From: UBA2377 sp964525935
GTDB lineage: Bacteria; Verrucomicrobiota; Verrucomicrobiia; Opitutales; Opitutaceae
NCBI GenBank assembly: GCA_964525935.1
Contig: CAZGJZ010000012.1
Coordinates: 38,672-102,671 of the forward strand
DNA: 64,000 nucleotides
Reading direction: 5' to 3'
Position numbers and translations under genes: made by a program. The notes beneath the pieces were generated by a model. It had not been told where the DNA came from and ran no database searches. It was given only the letters and a program-made list of their open reading frames with translations. This document shows, piece by piece, positions 34,833 through 43,708 of this stretch (position 1 is its first letter; every line of letters starts with the position of its first letter).

Positions 34833-35432
34833 TCAGTCTACCTCGACCGCCTCTTCGTATCCCCTCCTTTCCTTCTCCTCCTTTTCCTCCACTTCCGAAT
34901 CGGATTCCCCCTCGCTCTCGTCGTTATTCGCGCGTTCGGAAATCGCGAGAACGGGGGGTCGAACCGATACGTTTTTCCCCTGGTTTCGCATGACGCGCTC
35001 GAATCGCTGGGCGCGTGAAAAGTAGCGTCTGACTCTCCCGAAAATCCACTTGGCGAGCCACGACGCAAAGATGGAGACGAGCGTGACGTAGGGCGCCAAG
35101 CTCTTCGCATCCCCCATCACCGTGTTGTAGAGCTCCAAACACGAGTAGCCCGCACACATCCGCGCGTTCGAGACGACGTACCGAATGAAGAAGGCGGATT
35201 TACCGTCCTTCAAGTATTTGAGGGCCTCCAAACACTGGTAGGGGGTTTGGTACACGCGGTTCGGGACGGTCGCGCATGCGTTCAGATCCACCGCGAAGCT
35301 CCGCATGCGACTGACGGCCTCGATCGAGAGCACAAACACCTCGCACGCGAGAAACACCACCAGCGAGATCCAAAACGTCCGATTCCACGGCACTTTATCG
35401 ACGACGGATTTCACGATTCGTTTCACTTTCAT
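34833..35432 (-). CDS. Membrane protein, 199 aa, two segments
   Basis: ATG at 35432 (MKVKRIVKSVV). Hydrophobic segment 1 is at residues about 20-41 (WISLVVFLACEVFVLS). A loop with four cysteines (residues 50-100) probably forms disulfides in the lumen. Segment 2 lies near residues 112-128, followed by a basic patch and an acidic tail. The promoter motif TTAAATAAGAGACG is shared with the primase gene. Function unknown. Confidence 0.65.
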   Translation of the reverse strand: MKVKRIVKSVVDKVPWNRTFWISLVVFLACEVFVLSIEAVSRMRSFAVDLNACATVPNRVYQTPYQCLEALKYLKDGKSAFFIRYVVSNARMCAGYSCLELYNTVMGDAKSLAPYVTLVSIFASWLAKWIFGRVRRYFSRAQRFERVMRNQGKNVSVRPPVLAISERANNDESEGESDSEVEEKEEKERRGYEEAVEVD

Positions 35433-35441
35433 TTTTGTTAT

Positions 35442-35457
35442 CGTCTCTTATTTAAAT
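35442..35457 (-). promoter_or_regulatory. Shared promoter motif, second copy
   Basis: ATTTAAATAAGAGACG on the minus strand, 10-25 bases upstream of ATG 35432; 14 bases match the primase promoter exactly. Confidence 0.5.
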
Positions 35458-35506
35458 GTCTTCTCCTCTCTCCCCATCATACGTTTGGTCGCTCGCTCGC
35501 TCTCAC

Positions 35507-37549
35507 TCACTCTGCACGCTCCTTCATCACCACGAGTTTCCGAGGAGGCGCAGACGTTTCGGGCGACGGTTCCATCCTCGCCTTCTTCTTCTTCTTTTTC
35601 TTCTTCTCATTCACGATCGCCTCCTCTTCCTCTTCCGTGACGTCGGGCCTCACCTCGTCCGCGTTCGTTCCACCCGTCGCTCCGGACGACGAGGAAGAAG
35701 AGGAAGAGGAGGAAGCGCCGGGCATCGCAAACGGATTCTGGCCGTCCTCGGAATTGGCAAACTTCAACATGAAGTTGGTCGCCAATCCGAACGCCGCGCG
35801 ACGACGATTGATGGCGTCCATGTGGGCGATTGCGGTGGTTCTCCATGCCGTCCCGTTCGCGACCGTCGCGTGCTCGCGACTGAGTCCCGAGGGTAACTGC
35901 ACGGGAGCCCAAACCCTCCCATCGTCCAACCACGTCATGATTGGTTTGTCCACCAGTAGCGTCCCGTCCTCAAACGTCGACGACAGGATTTTCAAGTACC
36001 CGGGTTTCTCCTTTCTCGCCGAGGAAATCGTGGTATCGTCTTTAATTCGATTCGGATCATCTTGGTAATACACGAGCGATTCCAAGAGCGGTTCCATGTA
36101 GTAGCCGCTCAGCATCTCGCACATGTATTGCGTCACGACGGGGTGTTTTTGTAAGAGGAACTCTTTCGAATCGGGACCCGAGCCTCCGATCGTTCGGTCC
36201 TTCAACAGAACCCATACCTTCACGTCCTCCCCGTGACTGTTCGCCCGGTTGTGCGGGACGGTGTAGGCGTCGTTCTTCAAGTCGCCCATCACGCTCGCAC
36301 CGGCCGTCCCCTCCGGCGCAAAGACCACCCCGTAATTGACCTGGGGATCCAATATGGGCGCGGTAGCGTGCTTCTGTGCGCTGAAATCCGCGTATATCGC
36401 GAAAAAGCTCGTGCGCGTTCTTTTCGTCGTGTCGTCGGGAAGGCCGCCGGTCGGATCCTTTCGCTTCTTGTCGTCGCACACGACCTTCCCGTGTTCCGTG
36501 CGAAGATACTCGACACAAAGCCAATAGAGCATCGCGACGTCGTCGTCCGCCGCTTTCTCATCGTTCGCCACGCGTGCGTTGTGTAACTTCATCTTCACGG
36601 CGTTCTCCTCGACGTTTTCGTCGTACGTCTTCATCGCGTCGAAAAAAAGGGTGATGAACTCATTAAAGGTTCGAATCCCTTTCACCCCGTCGTATTCAGG
36701 TCGACTTCCCAACGCTTGAACCGATCGCATGACGACCATCAAATCCTTCACATCCGCGGGATTATCGAGATTGAGTTCGCGTCGATTGTTCCAAAACGTC
36801 GCGACCGCCTCGGCGTATTTTCGAAACGAGGTCGGGTCGCCGCGGATCGATGCGGTACCGGTGTTGAGAAAGCTCGCGGTGTACGACGTCCGAATCTTGT
36901 TGTAGGCGTCGTTGACGACCTTGGTATTCACGGCGATGAGGTCGTCCGGGAACGCGGAGTGTTTCGGGATGCGGGCGCGGCGGTGTTTCACACACCGCGT
37001 GTAGAAATCCGCGAGACCGACTCGCATGTCCCACTCATCGGGGGAGGTTAACAATTGCACCTTTTCGAGGGGGATTTTCAAAACCACCGGCCAATCCTTG
37101 CACGTTTGAGTCACCATGTACATCTCGCGCTCGAAATCCGGTTGGAATCGGTTGTTGGCGGGAACCACGATGCGACTCGAGGTGATGCGTTCCAAGTAGG
37201 CGTCGGACGCACGCTGGTAGAGTCGCACGTATCCCGCCACGAGCGATTCGTTCGGCTCGAGGTTCTTCTTGACCCAATAGTACGCATCGCGTTGTTCGCG
37301 CGTGAACGGTCCGGTCTCGTCATCGTCGATCTCCGCTTCACTCGCCTCGAATATCGAGGAGATTTTCTCATGGCGTTCGTGGCGCACGGTCTTGAACGCC
37401 CCATAAAACTGTTTCTCGTCGTACCCCTCCGCCAAAATCGTACGCATTCCCACTTGGGTAGACCCCGAACGGCGCTCGACGAGAATGGTGGGCGTCTCCG
37501 TCGTCTCGCCGTTGATCGTGTCGCCCATCGGATGATGAAGCAGTCCCAT
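35507..37549 (-). CDS. Unrecognised 680-aa protein
   Basis: ATG at 37549 (MGLLHHPMGD). Residues about 30-560 look like a continuous folded protein with few low-complexity inserts (REQRDAYYWVKKNLEP, DPQVNYGVVFAPEGT, NFMLKFANSEDGQNPF). The last 90 residues are disordered: a serine run, acidic run and a nine-lysine run that could be a nuclear signal. No nucleotide-binding or nuclease motif is seen. A structural or virion-internal role, including portal, cannot be excluded but has no positive evidence. Its 3' flank is GA/GAGC-rich on the coding strand. Confidence 0.7.
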   Translation of the reverse strand: MGLLHHPMGDTINGETTETPTILVERRSGSTQVGMRTILAEGYDEKQFYGAFKTVRHERHEKISSIFEASEAEIDDDETGPFTREQRDAYYWVKKNLEPNESLVAGYVRLYQRASDAYLERITSSRIVVPANNRFQPDFEREMYMVTQTCKDWPVVLKIPLEKVQLLTSPDEWDMRVGLADFYTRCVKHRRARIPKHSAFPDDLIAVNTKVVNDAYNKIRTSYTASFLNTGTASIRGDPTSFRKYAEAVATFWNNRRELNLDNPADVKDLMVVMRSVQALGSRPEYDGVKGIRTFNEFITLFFDAMKTYDENVEENAVKMKLHNARVANDEKAADDDVAMLYWLCVEYLRTEHGKVVCDDKKRKDPTGGLPDDTTKRTRTSFFAIYADFSAQKHATAPILDPQVNYGVVFAPEGTAGASVMGDLKNDAYTVPHNRANSHGEDVKVWVLLKDRTIGGSGPDSKEFLLQKHPVVTQYMCEMLSGYYMEPLLESLVYYQDDPNRIKDDTTISSARKEKPGYLKILSSTFEDGTLLVDKPIMTWLDDGRVWAPVQLPSGLSREHATVANGTAWRTTAIAHMDAINRRRAAFGLATNFMLKFANSEDGQNPFAMPGASSSSSSSSSSGATGGTNADEVRPDVTEEEEEAIVNEKKKKKKKKARMEPSPETSAPPRKLVVMKERAE

Positions 37550-37688
37550 TGTTTATCGATCGCTATTGCAAAACGCGATGGATGGATGGAAGGATGGATG
37601 AGAAGGGAGGCTGGGGAAGAGCGTGCTCAATCACGAGACGGTGTTTTTTCTTTTTCTACAATGAATGGTTTAATACGATTCGTACGAC

Positions 37689-40600
37689 TCAATAGACGTG
37701 TTTCGACTTCTTCATCGACGTCTCGGAACCGTTCGTCTCGCCCTTCTCGTTTCCCTCACCATTCGCCACCACCACGACGCCTTCCCCCCTCTTCACATCC
37801 TCCTCCTCTCTCCCCTCTCGTCTCTTGCGTTTTTTCCATCCGGATGTGGAGGAGGTGGAGGAGGAGGAGGAGGAAGCGTGGCGCGGTTCGTGCAGTTCCA
37901 CGGTCGAGGCGTCGATGTGTTTGACGCGTCGTTGTAACGATTCCGGCGGTTTGATCGCGGGAAGAAGCGAACGAGAGGAGGAGGAGGAGGAGGAGGAAGA
38001 AGAGGGGGTGGTGGTAGGGTGGAAGAGCGTGGCGGGGGACGCGCTCGCCTTCGGCCGATCTTCCAATTCCAACGGTTTGGAGTTGAAAAACTTCGCGTAC
38101 TCGTCGCGCCCGTCGTCGTGACGAATCACCGCCAATTGACCCGGCATCGACGCATCCGTATAGGGGTTCCGAACCGTATTGCTAAACATGCGCATCGAGG
38201 TGAGCTCGATTCGCTCGTTCTGGTTTTGCATCGCGCGGTGTAAGCGTTGCTCGTCGTCGATGAAGGCCTTACAGAATCGCGCGGGGTACGCCCCTCGCTG
38301 AATTCCGCGCCACGGTTGGTTGAAATAACGGAGACAGTAGTTCGCGGGAAGACCCTCGTGGGGGAATCGATTCGGGGCGAATCGGCCCAGACGGTTGACG
38401 TGACGCTGGAACTCGATGTCCTCGAGATCCGCATTCACCAACTTGATGCGATCGTTGAATCGTTGGATTGCGCCGTCCTGCTCATCCACTTTCCGCCGTT
38501 CCCGAATGTCGTTTCGCTCCACCTCGTCCATATCGTCCTCCTCATCCTCCACCCCCACCTTTGCGTCGTCCTTTCCGATCGTCGAACCTCGACTTTTAGA
38601 CGACGACGACGACGACGACGAGGACGCTTGGCCGCCGCTCCCGCCGTCCGAGCCGTGCACCAGCGGCATGAATTGCATGTACTCCTCCGTCGGTTTCAGC
38701 GTGAGGGTCCGAAGAATGTGCGGGACGAGAACGCCCCGGTTCTCGAGCGAATGGGGGCTCGCCGTCGTGATGAATCGATGGCGGGTGTGTTTGTGCTGGA
38801 TCCGCTTCGCGGCTCGAAGCGACAACTCAGACACCGATAACGGCTGCATGTTGTCTTGGAACGAGTCGAGAATCCCGAAACACCCCGTCGTGGACTCGAA
38901 GATGGCGCACGGCATCAAATCGGGGGGCGCGACGCCCCCCTCCGTCTCCACCCCCACCTCCATCTCCGCCGGGCCCCCCGTCGTGGATTTCACGTACCGC
39001 ACCGAGCGTTGCATCAATTGAAACAGAATGTCCGTGATTCCCGAGATGTGCAACTCCACCTTGTCGTGCGCCATGTCGGCGTGGATGATTTTCGCGATGC
39101 GGCCCATCGCCTCGCTCTTCGTGATGAAGCGCTGGAGCGGGATGTAGACGTACTCCGGACGCAACGCCTTGGATTCGTTCACCATCTTTAACTGCGCCGA
39201 TTCCCCCGTCTCCTTGTTGTTGTTGTTGTTATTGTTACTCGATGAAGAAGAGGAGGGATCGTCGGGGGTCGCGGCGAACCGCACGCTCTTCGTCGCCGGC
39301 ATCTCCGCGCGAATGTCGTCGGGGGAGGGGGGGTGATGCGCCGCGCGCAAATCCGCGTCCGCGCGTTTCGAGACGCGTTCCGCCTCCGCCTTCTTCAGCA
39401 CCTTTTCGATTCGCGTCGAGTGTTTGAAGAGGTGCTGCACGATGTTTGCCTCCATCGGGTCCACGATTTGCGAAATCATCGAGGTGTAGGTGTAGATTGC
39501 AATCTCCTCCGTGCACATCATGTAGGGCTCCAGCTCCAACATGTCCTTGAAGCAGAAGGGGTGGCCGTCGCGGTAGACGAGGTTGGTGCAAAACACGGTG
39601 TAAATCGCCGACATGATGGTGTGGGTCCTCGCGATCGCCATGAGCCGCTCCTGGTTTCGCGTCTTCCCCCTCGAGTACCCCTTCTCCTCGACGTAGTTGT
39701 TCATCTTCTGGAACACGTGGTAGGCAATCGTCATGGTGGGCGGCGTCAAGAGGCGGCACTCGATCAGCTTCTCGGCGAGCGCGTAGAGGAATTGCAACTT
39801 TCGATGGAACGCCACCTCCTCGCGGAACTCCTTCGAGTCCTTGTTGACGCCGGCGTTGAAAATCTCTCGATTGAACGCCAACTCCGTGGGACTGCGACCG
39901 AGTCGCTTGAAATGGGGACAATCGTAGATGAAGGTGCGCGTGTTGATGGGCGGGGCCATATCCTTCTTCGAGTCGTTCGAGCCCATGATGAGAACGCGGC
40001 GCGCGCGCGTGGTCGAGGTGACCGTTATGCGATCCCCCTCCTCCGTGAAGTAGAACGATCGCGTCGTGGTCTCCCCCCTCGTGAGTTGCGCCTTGAAAAT
40101 GGGATCGCCCTGACTCCCGGACCATCGCCCGTTCGGCCCGATCCCCACGAGCGCCGGGTCGAGCTCGTCGTGGATGACGACTTCATTATCGGCGCTCGTG
40201 GAGGTGGCGCGCGCCTTCGGCGTCTCGTAATCCACAAACGTCGCGGTCTCGGGAATCATGAGGTCGTTACCGAGTGTTGAGAAGAGGTACGACTTCCCCG
40301 TCTCGGCCCCGCCGCTCAGAATGATGTTGCATCGCATCCCGAAATGCGGGGAGTACGCTCCCATCGCCGCCGCAAACAGCAAATCCAAGATGAAATGCAG
40401 AGCGTAGACCATCATGATCTCCTCGTAGTGTCGGAATCGAATGAATTTCATGTTGGCGAATGGGGAGTAGGAGTTGTCGATGGGGGGCTCGGCCTTCACG
40501 AAACTCGGGTTGGATCGATACTTCATCGACCACTCATCGCGATAATCGGAATACCACATCGCAATCTTGTTCATACGAGGATTCGTGTAAGAGTAGGGGG

Positions 40601-41891
40601 AGAAGACCTTTTCGAAATCGATCCAAAGTTGGGTGTCGCTCACCCGCCGCTCGTAGATGAGTTGGCGTTTCGCCAATTCCGCCGTGTGTGCGTCCGCGTA
40701 GGCGGGCTCGCCGTTCGCCGCGCGCTCGTCGAGGTGTTGATTCCACATCGTCTCGAACAACGCGGCGTTCCGCGTCGCGAGTTTCTCGAATTCGTCCTCG
40801 GATTTCACCCCCGGCGTGGGCGGTTTGCGCGATTCGTAGAACTTGATCGCCCCCAACGTTCGCATCACGTTTCGCTTCTCGCGCTCCTCCGCCGAGAGAT
40901 GGAGATCGGATTTCGTCTCGGGCATTTTTCGGTGCGGAAACCGACACACGAAGAGGTGGGCGGGGGTGAATTGATCGGATCGAATGTGCCATACGTCTTC
41001 CGCGTTCGGGAATCGCACACCCTCTGCCGCATTTCGGTATTGGTTGAGATCGGTCTGGAGGGGATCCGCCATTCTCCGAATCGTCTCGTCGTTCATCGCG
41101 TTCTCGAGCGAGAACACCGTGAAGAGACTCGCGGGGTTGTCGTCGTCGTAGAGCGAGTTGAAGGTCGCGCGCTTGTTGAAGAGGAGCGTGGCCCCCGTAA
41201 AGGGGGTGAGATGATTCTTGATGAAATCCGCGCGCGATTTCACACCGAGCGCCACCATGTATTCCGGTCGCAAGTTTTTCGGGATAGTTGGTGTCCCCCC
41301 ACCCCCGTTTTTCTGGAAGGCGGCCGATTTCGAGGGTTTCCTCTTGGCGTTTCGCATGCACAACTTCTCGATCGCGCGATCGATGTCGTAGGTCCGATCG
41401 GGGAAAAAGAGGTGATAACGATACGCGATCGGAGCGTGAAGCTCGTCGTCGGAACGAACCACTTCAAAGTAGTGCTCGATTCTCTCCCCGAGCTCCTCTT
41501 GGCCCACGACCACGCGAAACGGCGAATTCGCCCCCTCACCCTGCGCGGCCCCGCCTCCCCCCTCCTCGTCGTCGTCGTCACCACCCCTCCCCTCCGCCGA
41601 GGGATCCTCCGCATCGTTCGCCGTACCGAGATCCAGATGGGACGTGAGATGGGCGATGACGAGGAGCGTCTCCACCATCGCGCGCGGAATACCATCATCC
41701 ACCCCGACTTTGTAATCTCGCAACCCCTCGTGTGAGCCGTTAAAGGCCTCGACGGGAAGTTGGATGACGATGTGCGGAACGTCGCGACGGGCCTCGGGAG
41801 TGACGCCGCTCAAAAACGGAGCACTCACGTTGGTGTCAATTCCGTTTTTGAACAAGAATACCCCTCGAGGGTGATTTGCCGTATGACTCAT
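37689..41891 (-). CDS. Large SF3-type helicase/ATPase (1400 aa)
   Basis: ATG at 41891. Near residue 530 is a Walker A motif in a hydrophobic strand (LSGGAETGKS); about 40 residues later a Walker B-like EVVIHDELDP; near residue 635 a motif-C-like VLIMGSND. This A-B-C spacing fits superfamily-3 helicases, which unwind viral replication forks. The N-terminal 500 residues and C-terminal 600 residues have no recognised domain. Disordered Asp/Glu/Gly, Asn and Ser runs separate folded parts, and the tail is basic (KKRKRR, KKSK). Its size is well above usual D5-type primase-helicases, and no primase motif is visible in it; the separate PrimPol gene could supply that activity. Confidence 0.75.
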   Translation of the reverse strand: MSHTANHPRGVFLFKNGIDTNVSAPFLSGVTPEARRDVPHIVIQLPVEAFNGSHEGLRDYKVGVDDGIPRAMVETLLVIAHLTSHLDLGTANDAEDPSAEGRGGDDDDEEGGGGAAQGEGANSPFRVVVGQEELGERIEHYFEVVRSDDELHAPIAYRYHLFFPDRTYDIDRAIEKLCMRNAKRKPSKSAAFQKNGGGGTPTIPKNLRPEYMVALGVKSRADFIKNHLTPFTGATLLFNKRATFNSLYDDDNPASLFTVFSLENAMNDETIRRMADPLQTDLNQYRNAAEGVRFPNAEDVWHIRSDQFTPAHLFVCRFPHRKMPETKSDLHLSAEEREKRNVMRTLGAIKFYESRKPPTPGVKSEDEFEKLATRNAALFETMWNQHLDERAANGEPAYADAHTAELAKRQLIYERRVSDTQLWIDFEKVFSPYSYTNPRMNKIAMWYSDYRDEWSMKYRSNPSFVKAEPPIDNSYSPFANMKFIRFRHYEEIMMVYALHFILDLLFAAAMGAYSPHFGMRCNIILSGGAETGKSYLFSTLGNDLMIPETATFVDYETPKARATSTSADNEVVIHDELDPALVGIGPNGRWSGSQGDPIFKAQLTRGETTTRSFYFTEEGDRITVTSTTRARRVLIMGSNDSKKDMAPPINTRTFIYDCPHFKRLGRSPTELAFNREIFNAGVNKDSKEFREEVAFHRKLQFLYALAEKLIECRLLTPPTMTIAYHVFQKMNNYVEEKGYSRGKTRNQERLMAIARTHTIMSAIYTVFCTNLVYRDGHPFCFKDMLELEPYMMCTEEIAIYTYTSMISQIVDPMEANIVQHLFKHSTRIEKVLKKAEAERVSKRADADLRAAHHPPSPDDIRAEMPATKSVRFAATPDDPSSSSSSNNNNNNNKETGESAQLKMVNESKALRPEYVYIPLQRFITKSEAMGRIAKIIHADMAHDKVELHISGITDILFQLMQRSVRYVKSTTGGPAEMEVGVETEGGVAPPDLMPCAIFESTTGCFGILDSFQDNMQPLSVSELSLRAAKRIQHKHTRHRFITTASPHSLENRGVLVPHILRTLTLKPTEEYMQFMPLVHGSDGGSGGQASSSSSSSSSKSRGSTIGKDDAKVGVEDEEDDMDEVERNDIRERRKVDEQDGAIQRFNDRIKLVNADLEDIEFQRHVNRLGRFAPNRFPHEGLPANYCLRYFNQPWRGIQRGAYPARFCKAFIDDEQRLHRAMQNQNERIELTSMRMFSNTVRNPYTDASMPGQLAVIRHDDGRDEYAKFFNSKPLELEDRPKASASPATLFHPTTTPSSSSSSSSSSRSLLPAIKPPESLQRRVKHIDASTVELHEPRHASSSSSSTSSTSGWKKRKRREGREEEDVKRGEGVVVVANGEGNEKGETNGSETSMKKSKHVY

Positions 41892-42087
41892 CCCCCGCCC
41901 TCCGACTGTTGTGTGGGTTTCGTCGTTGAAGTTTTTTATGGATCTTCTCCCCCAAAATACATGTGGTCATTTTCTCCTCCCCTTTCTTCTCTCTCCCCTC
42001 CACTTCCACAAAAAGAGTAAATCGACTCGATAAATGAACCGTGCGATTATCTCTCAATCGATCGACGCGAATCAATAAAATTACGGG

Positions 42088-43137
42088 ATGATAAACGCTC
42101 TTCTCGCCGCGATTCTCCTCATCATCTCGACGGCCTCCTCGACCCCGCTCGATCCTCGAATCGTCGCGTGTGGATGTACGACGGAGTGCAATCTCCAAAA
42201 CGTCTCCGATACGACGTGCGAGCCCTACGCCTCAATCTATAACGAGACGACCCAGATCGACTCGAGCGTTTGGGATTGGGGTGGTCGGTTCTTGAATTCC
42301 GCGACGGTCCCGCCGTTTCGCATCACCTTTCCAACTGCAGCCCCGACCCCTCCCGTGAATTGTGGGAGCGGGGGGGAGTTCACCGCATACTTCACCAACG
42401 GGACCACCCAGACCGTCGTCTCCGGCCTCACACAACTCGACGCGAAGAACTGTCTCGTGAATTGGACCCAGACCACCGTACCGAATTACCTCATCCTCAA
42501 GCTTCGCGACGTTTTCACCACGAACGGCGCGAGGCCCTTTACGATTTCACAACAGAAGAGGACGGCGATACACGATTTCTGGTTCACGCAGGGCTCCGCG
42601 GGGCTTTACACATTTGTGCTGGCGGGGGAGACGTGTACGATTTCGGAAAGTGAATGGCCCGAGACGATTACCGTGACGAACTCGACGTGCGGCGGTTCGT
42701 ACGTCGCGACCTCCACCGGGGACGCGGGGTACACGTTTGAAGTCACCTCGAATTGTTCAGCGACCGCGAGCTTTGCCATCACCGCGACGTCGTTCGAGGC
42801 GGCGATCCAACTACCGCCCACCACCGGTCCGGCGAGGATTTACGTCCCGCCGGGGTACGATTTGGCGATGTTGTTGGGAATAACCGTGGGCGCGGCATTC
42901 ATCGTCGCCGTCATTGCGATTCTGATTTTGCGAGAACGCTCGGGGAACTCGTTCTTTTCATGGGCGAAGGGCGTTACGGAACGGAGGAAACGGCGACCCG
43001 TGACGGACCGGAACGCACAGGGGATTCTCGCCGCCCCCGGTTCTTCTTTTTCTCGCCACCCAACACTACTACGACAATCCAACAGTTTGAATTTAAAAAG
43101 ACGGGGCGGTAGTTCCAGAAACGGTGATTTAGTCTAA
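42088..43137 (+). CDS. Type I membrane glycoprotein, 349 aa
   Basis: ATG at 42088. Signal peptide at residues 1-18 (LLAAILLIISTAS). The ectodomain has many N-glycosylation sequons (NVS, NET, NGT, NWT, NST, NCS) and paired cysteines. A transmembrane segment lies at about 258-284 (LAMLLGITVGAAFIVAVIAI), followed by a basic cytosolic tail ending SSRNGDLV. The phrase NGDLV recurs in the tail of the PT-rich membrane protein at 50467-51324, suggesting a shared cytosolic partner or sorting signal. It is likely an envelope or surface glycoprotein. Confidence 0.75.
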   Translation: MINALLAAILLIISTASSTPLDPRIVACGCTTECNLQNVSDTTCEPYASIYNETTQIDSSVWDWGGRFLNSATVPPFRITFPTAAPTPPVNCGSGGEFTAYFTNGTTQTVVSGLTQLDAKNCLVNWTQTTVPNYLILKLRDVFTTNGARPFTISQQKRTAIHDFWFTQGSAGLYTFVLAGETCTISESEWPETITVTNSTCGGSYVATSTGDAGYTFEVTSNCSATASFAITATSFEAAIQLPPTTGPARIYVPPGYDLAMLLGITVGAAFIVAVIAILILRERSGNSFFSWAKGVTERRKRRPVTDRNAQGILAAPGSSFSRHPTLLRQSNSLNLKRRGGSSRNGDLV

Positions 43138-43209
43138 TATGTTGATGTTGTTTTACCGCTCTCTCTTCCGCCCACTCTCGCTCTCTTCTTCCGCGTTCCC
43201 TCTTCATCT

Positions 43210-43653
43210 TCAGTACTCGAAGAAGGAGAGCACCGCCGAGATTTGACCCTTCTTCCCGAGTCCCGCCGCCTCGTCCTCGGCGGTGTATCGAATCGCCGAG
43301 GGTCCGCTGTCGGGTACGAGAACGCGAAGTTCCGGCGCCTTCAGTCGCTCACGCAAGTCGTTGGCGTGCGCCGCGACCAGCGTCGAGACGATCAGATCCA
43401 CCTTGTTGAAGTCGATCTCGCCGTTTTCAAACCCGGCGCCGATCGTGTCCAAACCGTAAATCGGACGCCCGAAGACGGGGGTGCCGCCCAGAGGTTTCTT
43501 GGGAACACCAGCAACGGTCTTGAGACGGATGTCGAATCCGGCGTCCGACTCGAAACGGGCCTTTACAAACGGTTCCCCGACCTTGAATTCCCCGATTACG
43601 GACTCCACAGCATGGGGAGTCGTGTTGATGACGCGGCGTCGCTCGATTTCCAT
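43210..43653 (-). CDS. Unrecognised 147-aa globular protein
   Basis: ATG at 43653 (MEIERRRVINTTPH). The sequence is compact, without low-complexity inserts: an N-terminal beta part (SVIGEFKVGEPF), a middle helix with VDLIVSTLVAAHANDL, then a strand (LRVLVPDSGPSAIRY) and the end AVLSFFEY. It looks like a small enzyme or structural domain but is not recognised. A 9-bp tandem repeat directly precedes the ATG. Confidence 0.65.
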   Translation of the reverse strand: MEIERRRVINTTPHAVESVIGEFKVGEPFVKARFESDAGFDIRLKTVAGVPKKPLGGTPVFGRPIYGLDTIGAGFENGEIDFNKVDLIVSTLVAAHANDLRERLKAPELRVLVPDSGPSAIRYTAEDEAAGLGKKGQISAVLSFFEY

Positions 43654-43679
43654 GTTTCGGTTGTTTCGGTTGTTTCGGT
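43653..43679 (-). repeat. 9-bp tandem repeat upstream of a start codon
   Basis: Three units of TGTTTCGGT (plus strand) abutting and slightly overlapping the ATG of gene 43210-43653. Confidence 0.65.
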
Positions 43680-43708
43680 TGAAGGTTTTGTAGTGTTGTT
43701 GTAGTCGA

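Noticed and set aside
34774..34833. Upstream start for the soluble LRR protein at ATG 34833
   Set aside because: It overlaps the stop of the previous gene and adds a polar extension, whereas ATG 34773 has the same leader as the other LRR genes.
35507..37549. Portal protein assignment for the 680-aa protein
   Set aside because: Length is similar to herpes portals, but I could find no portal-specific motif; left as unrecognised.
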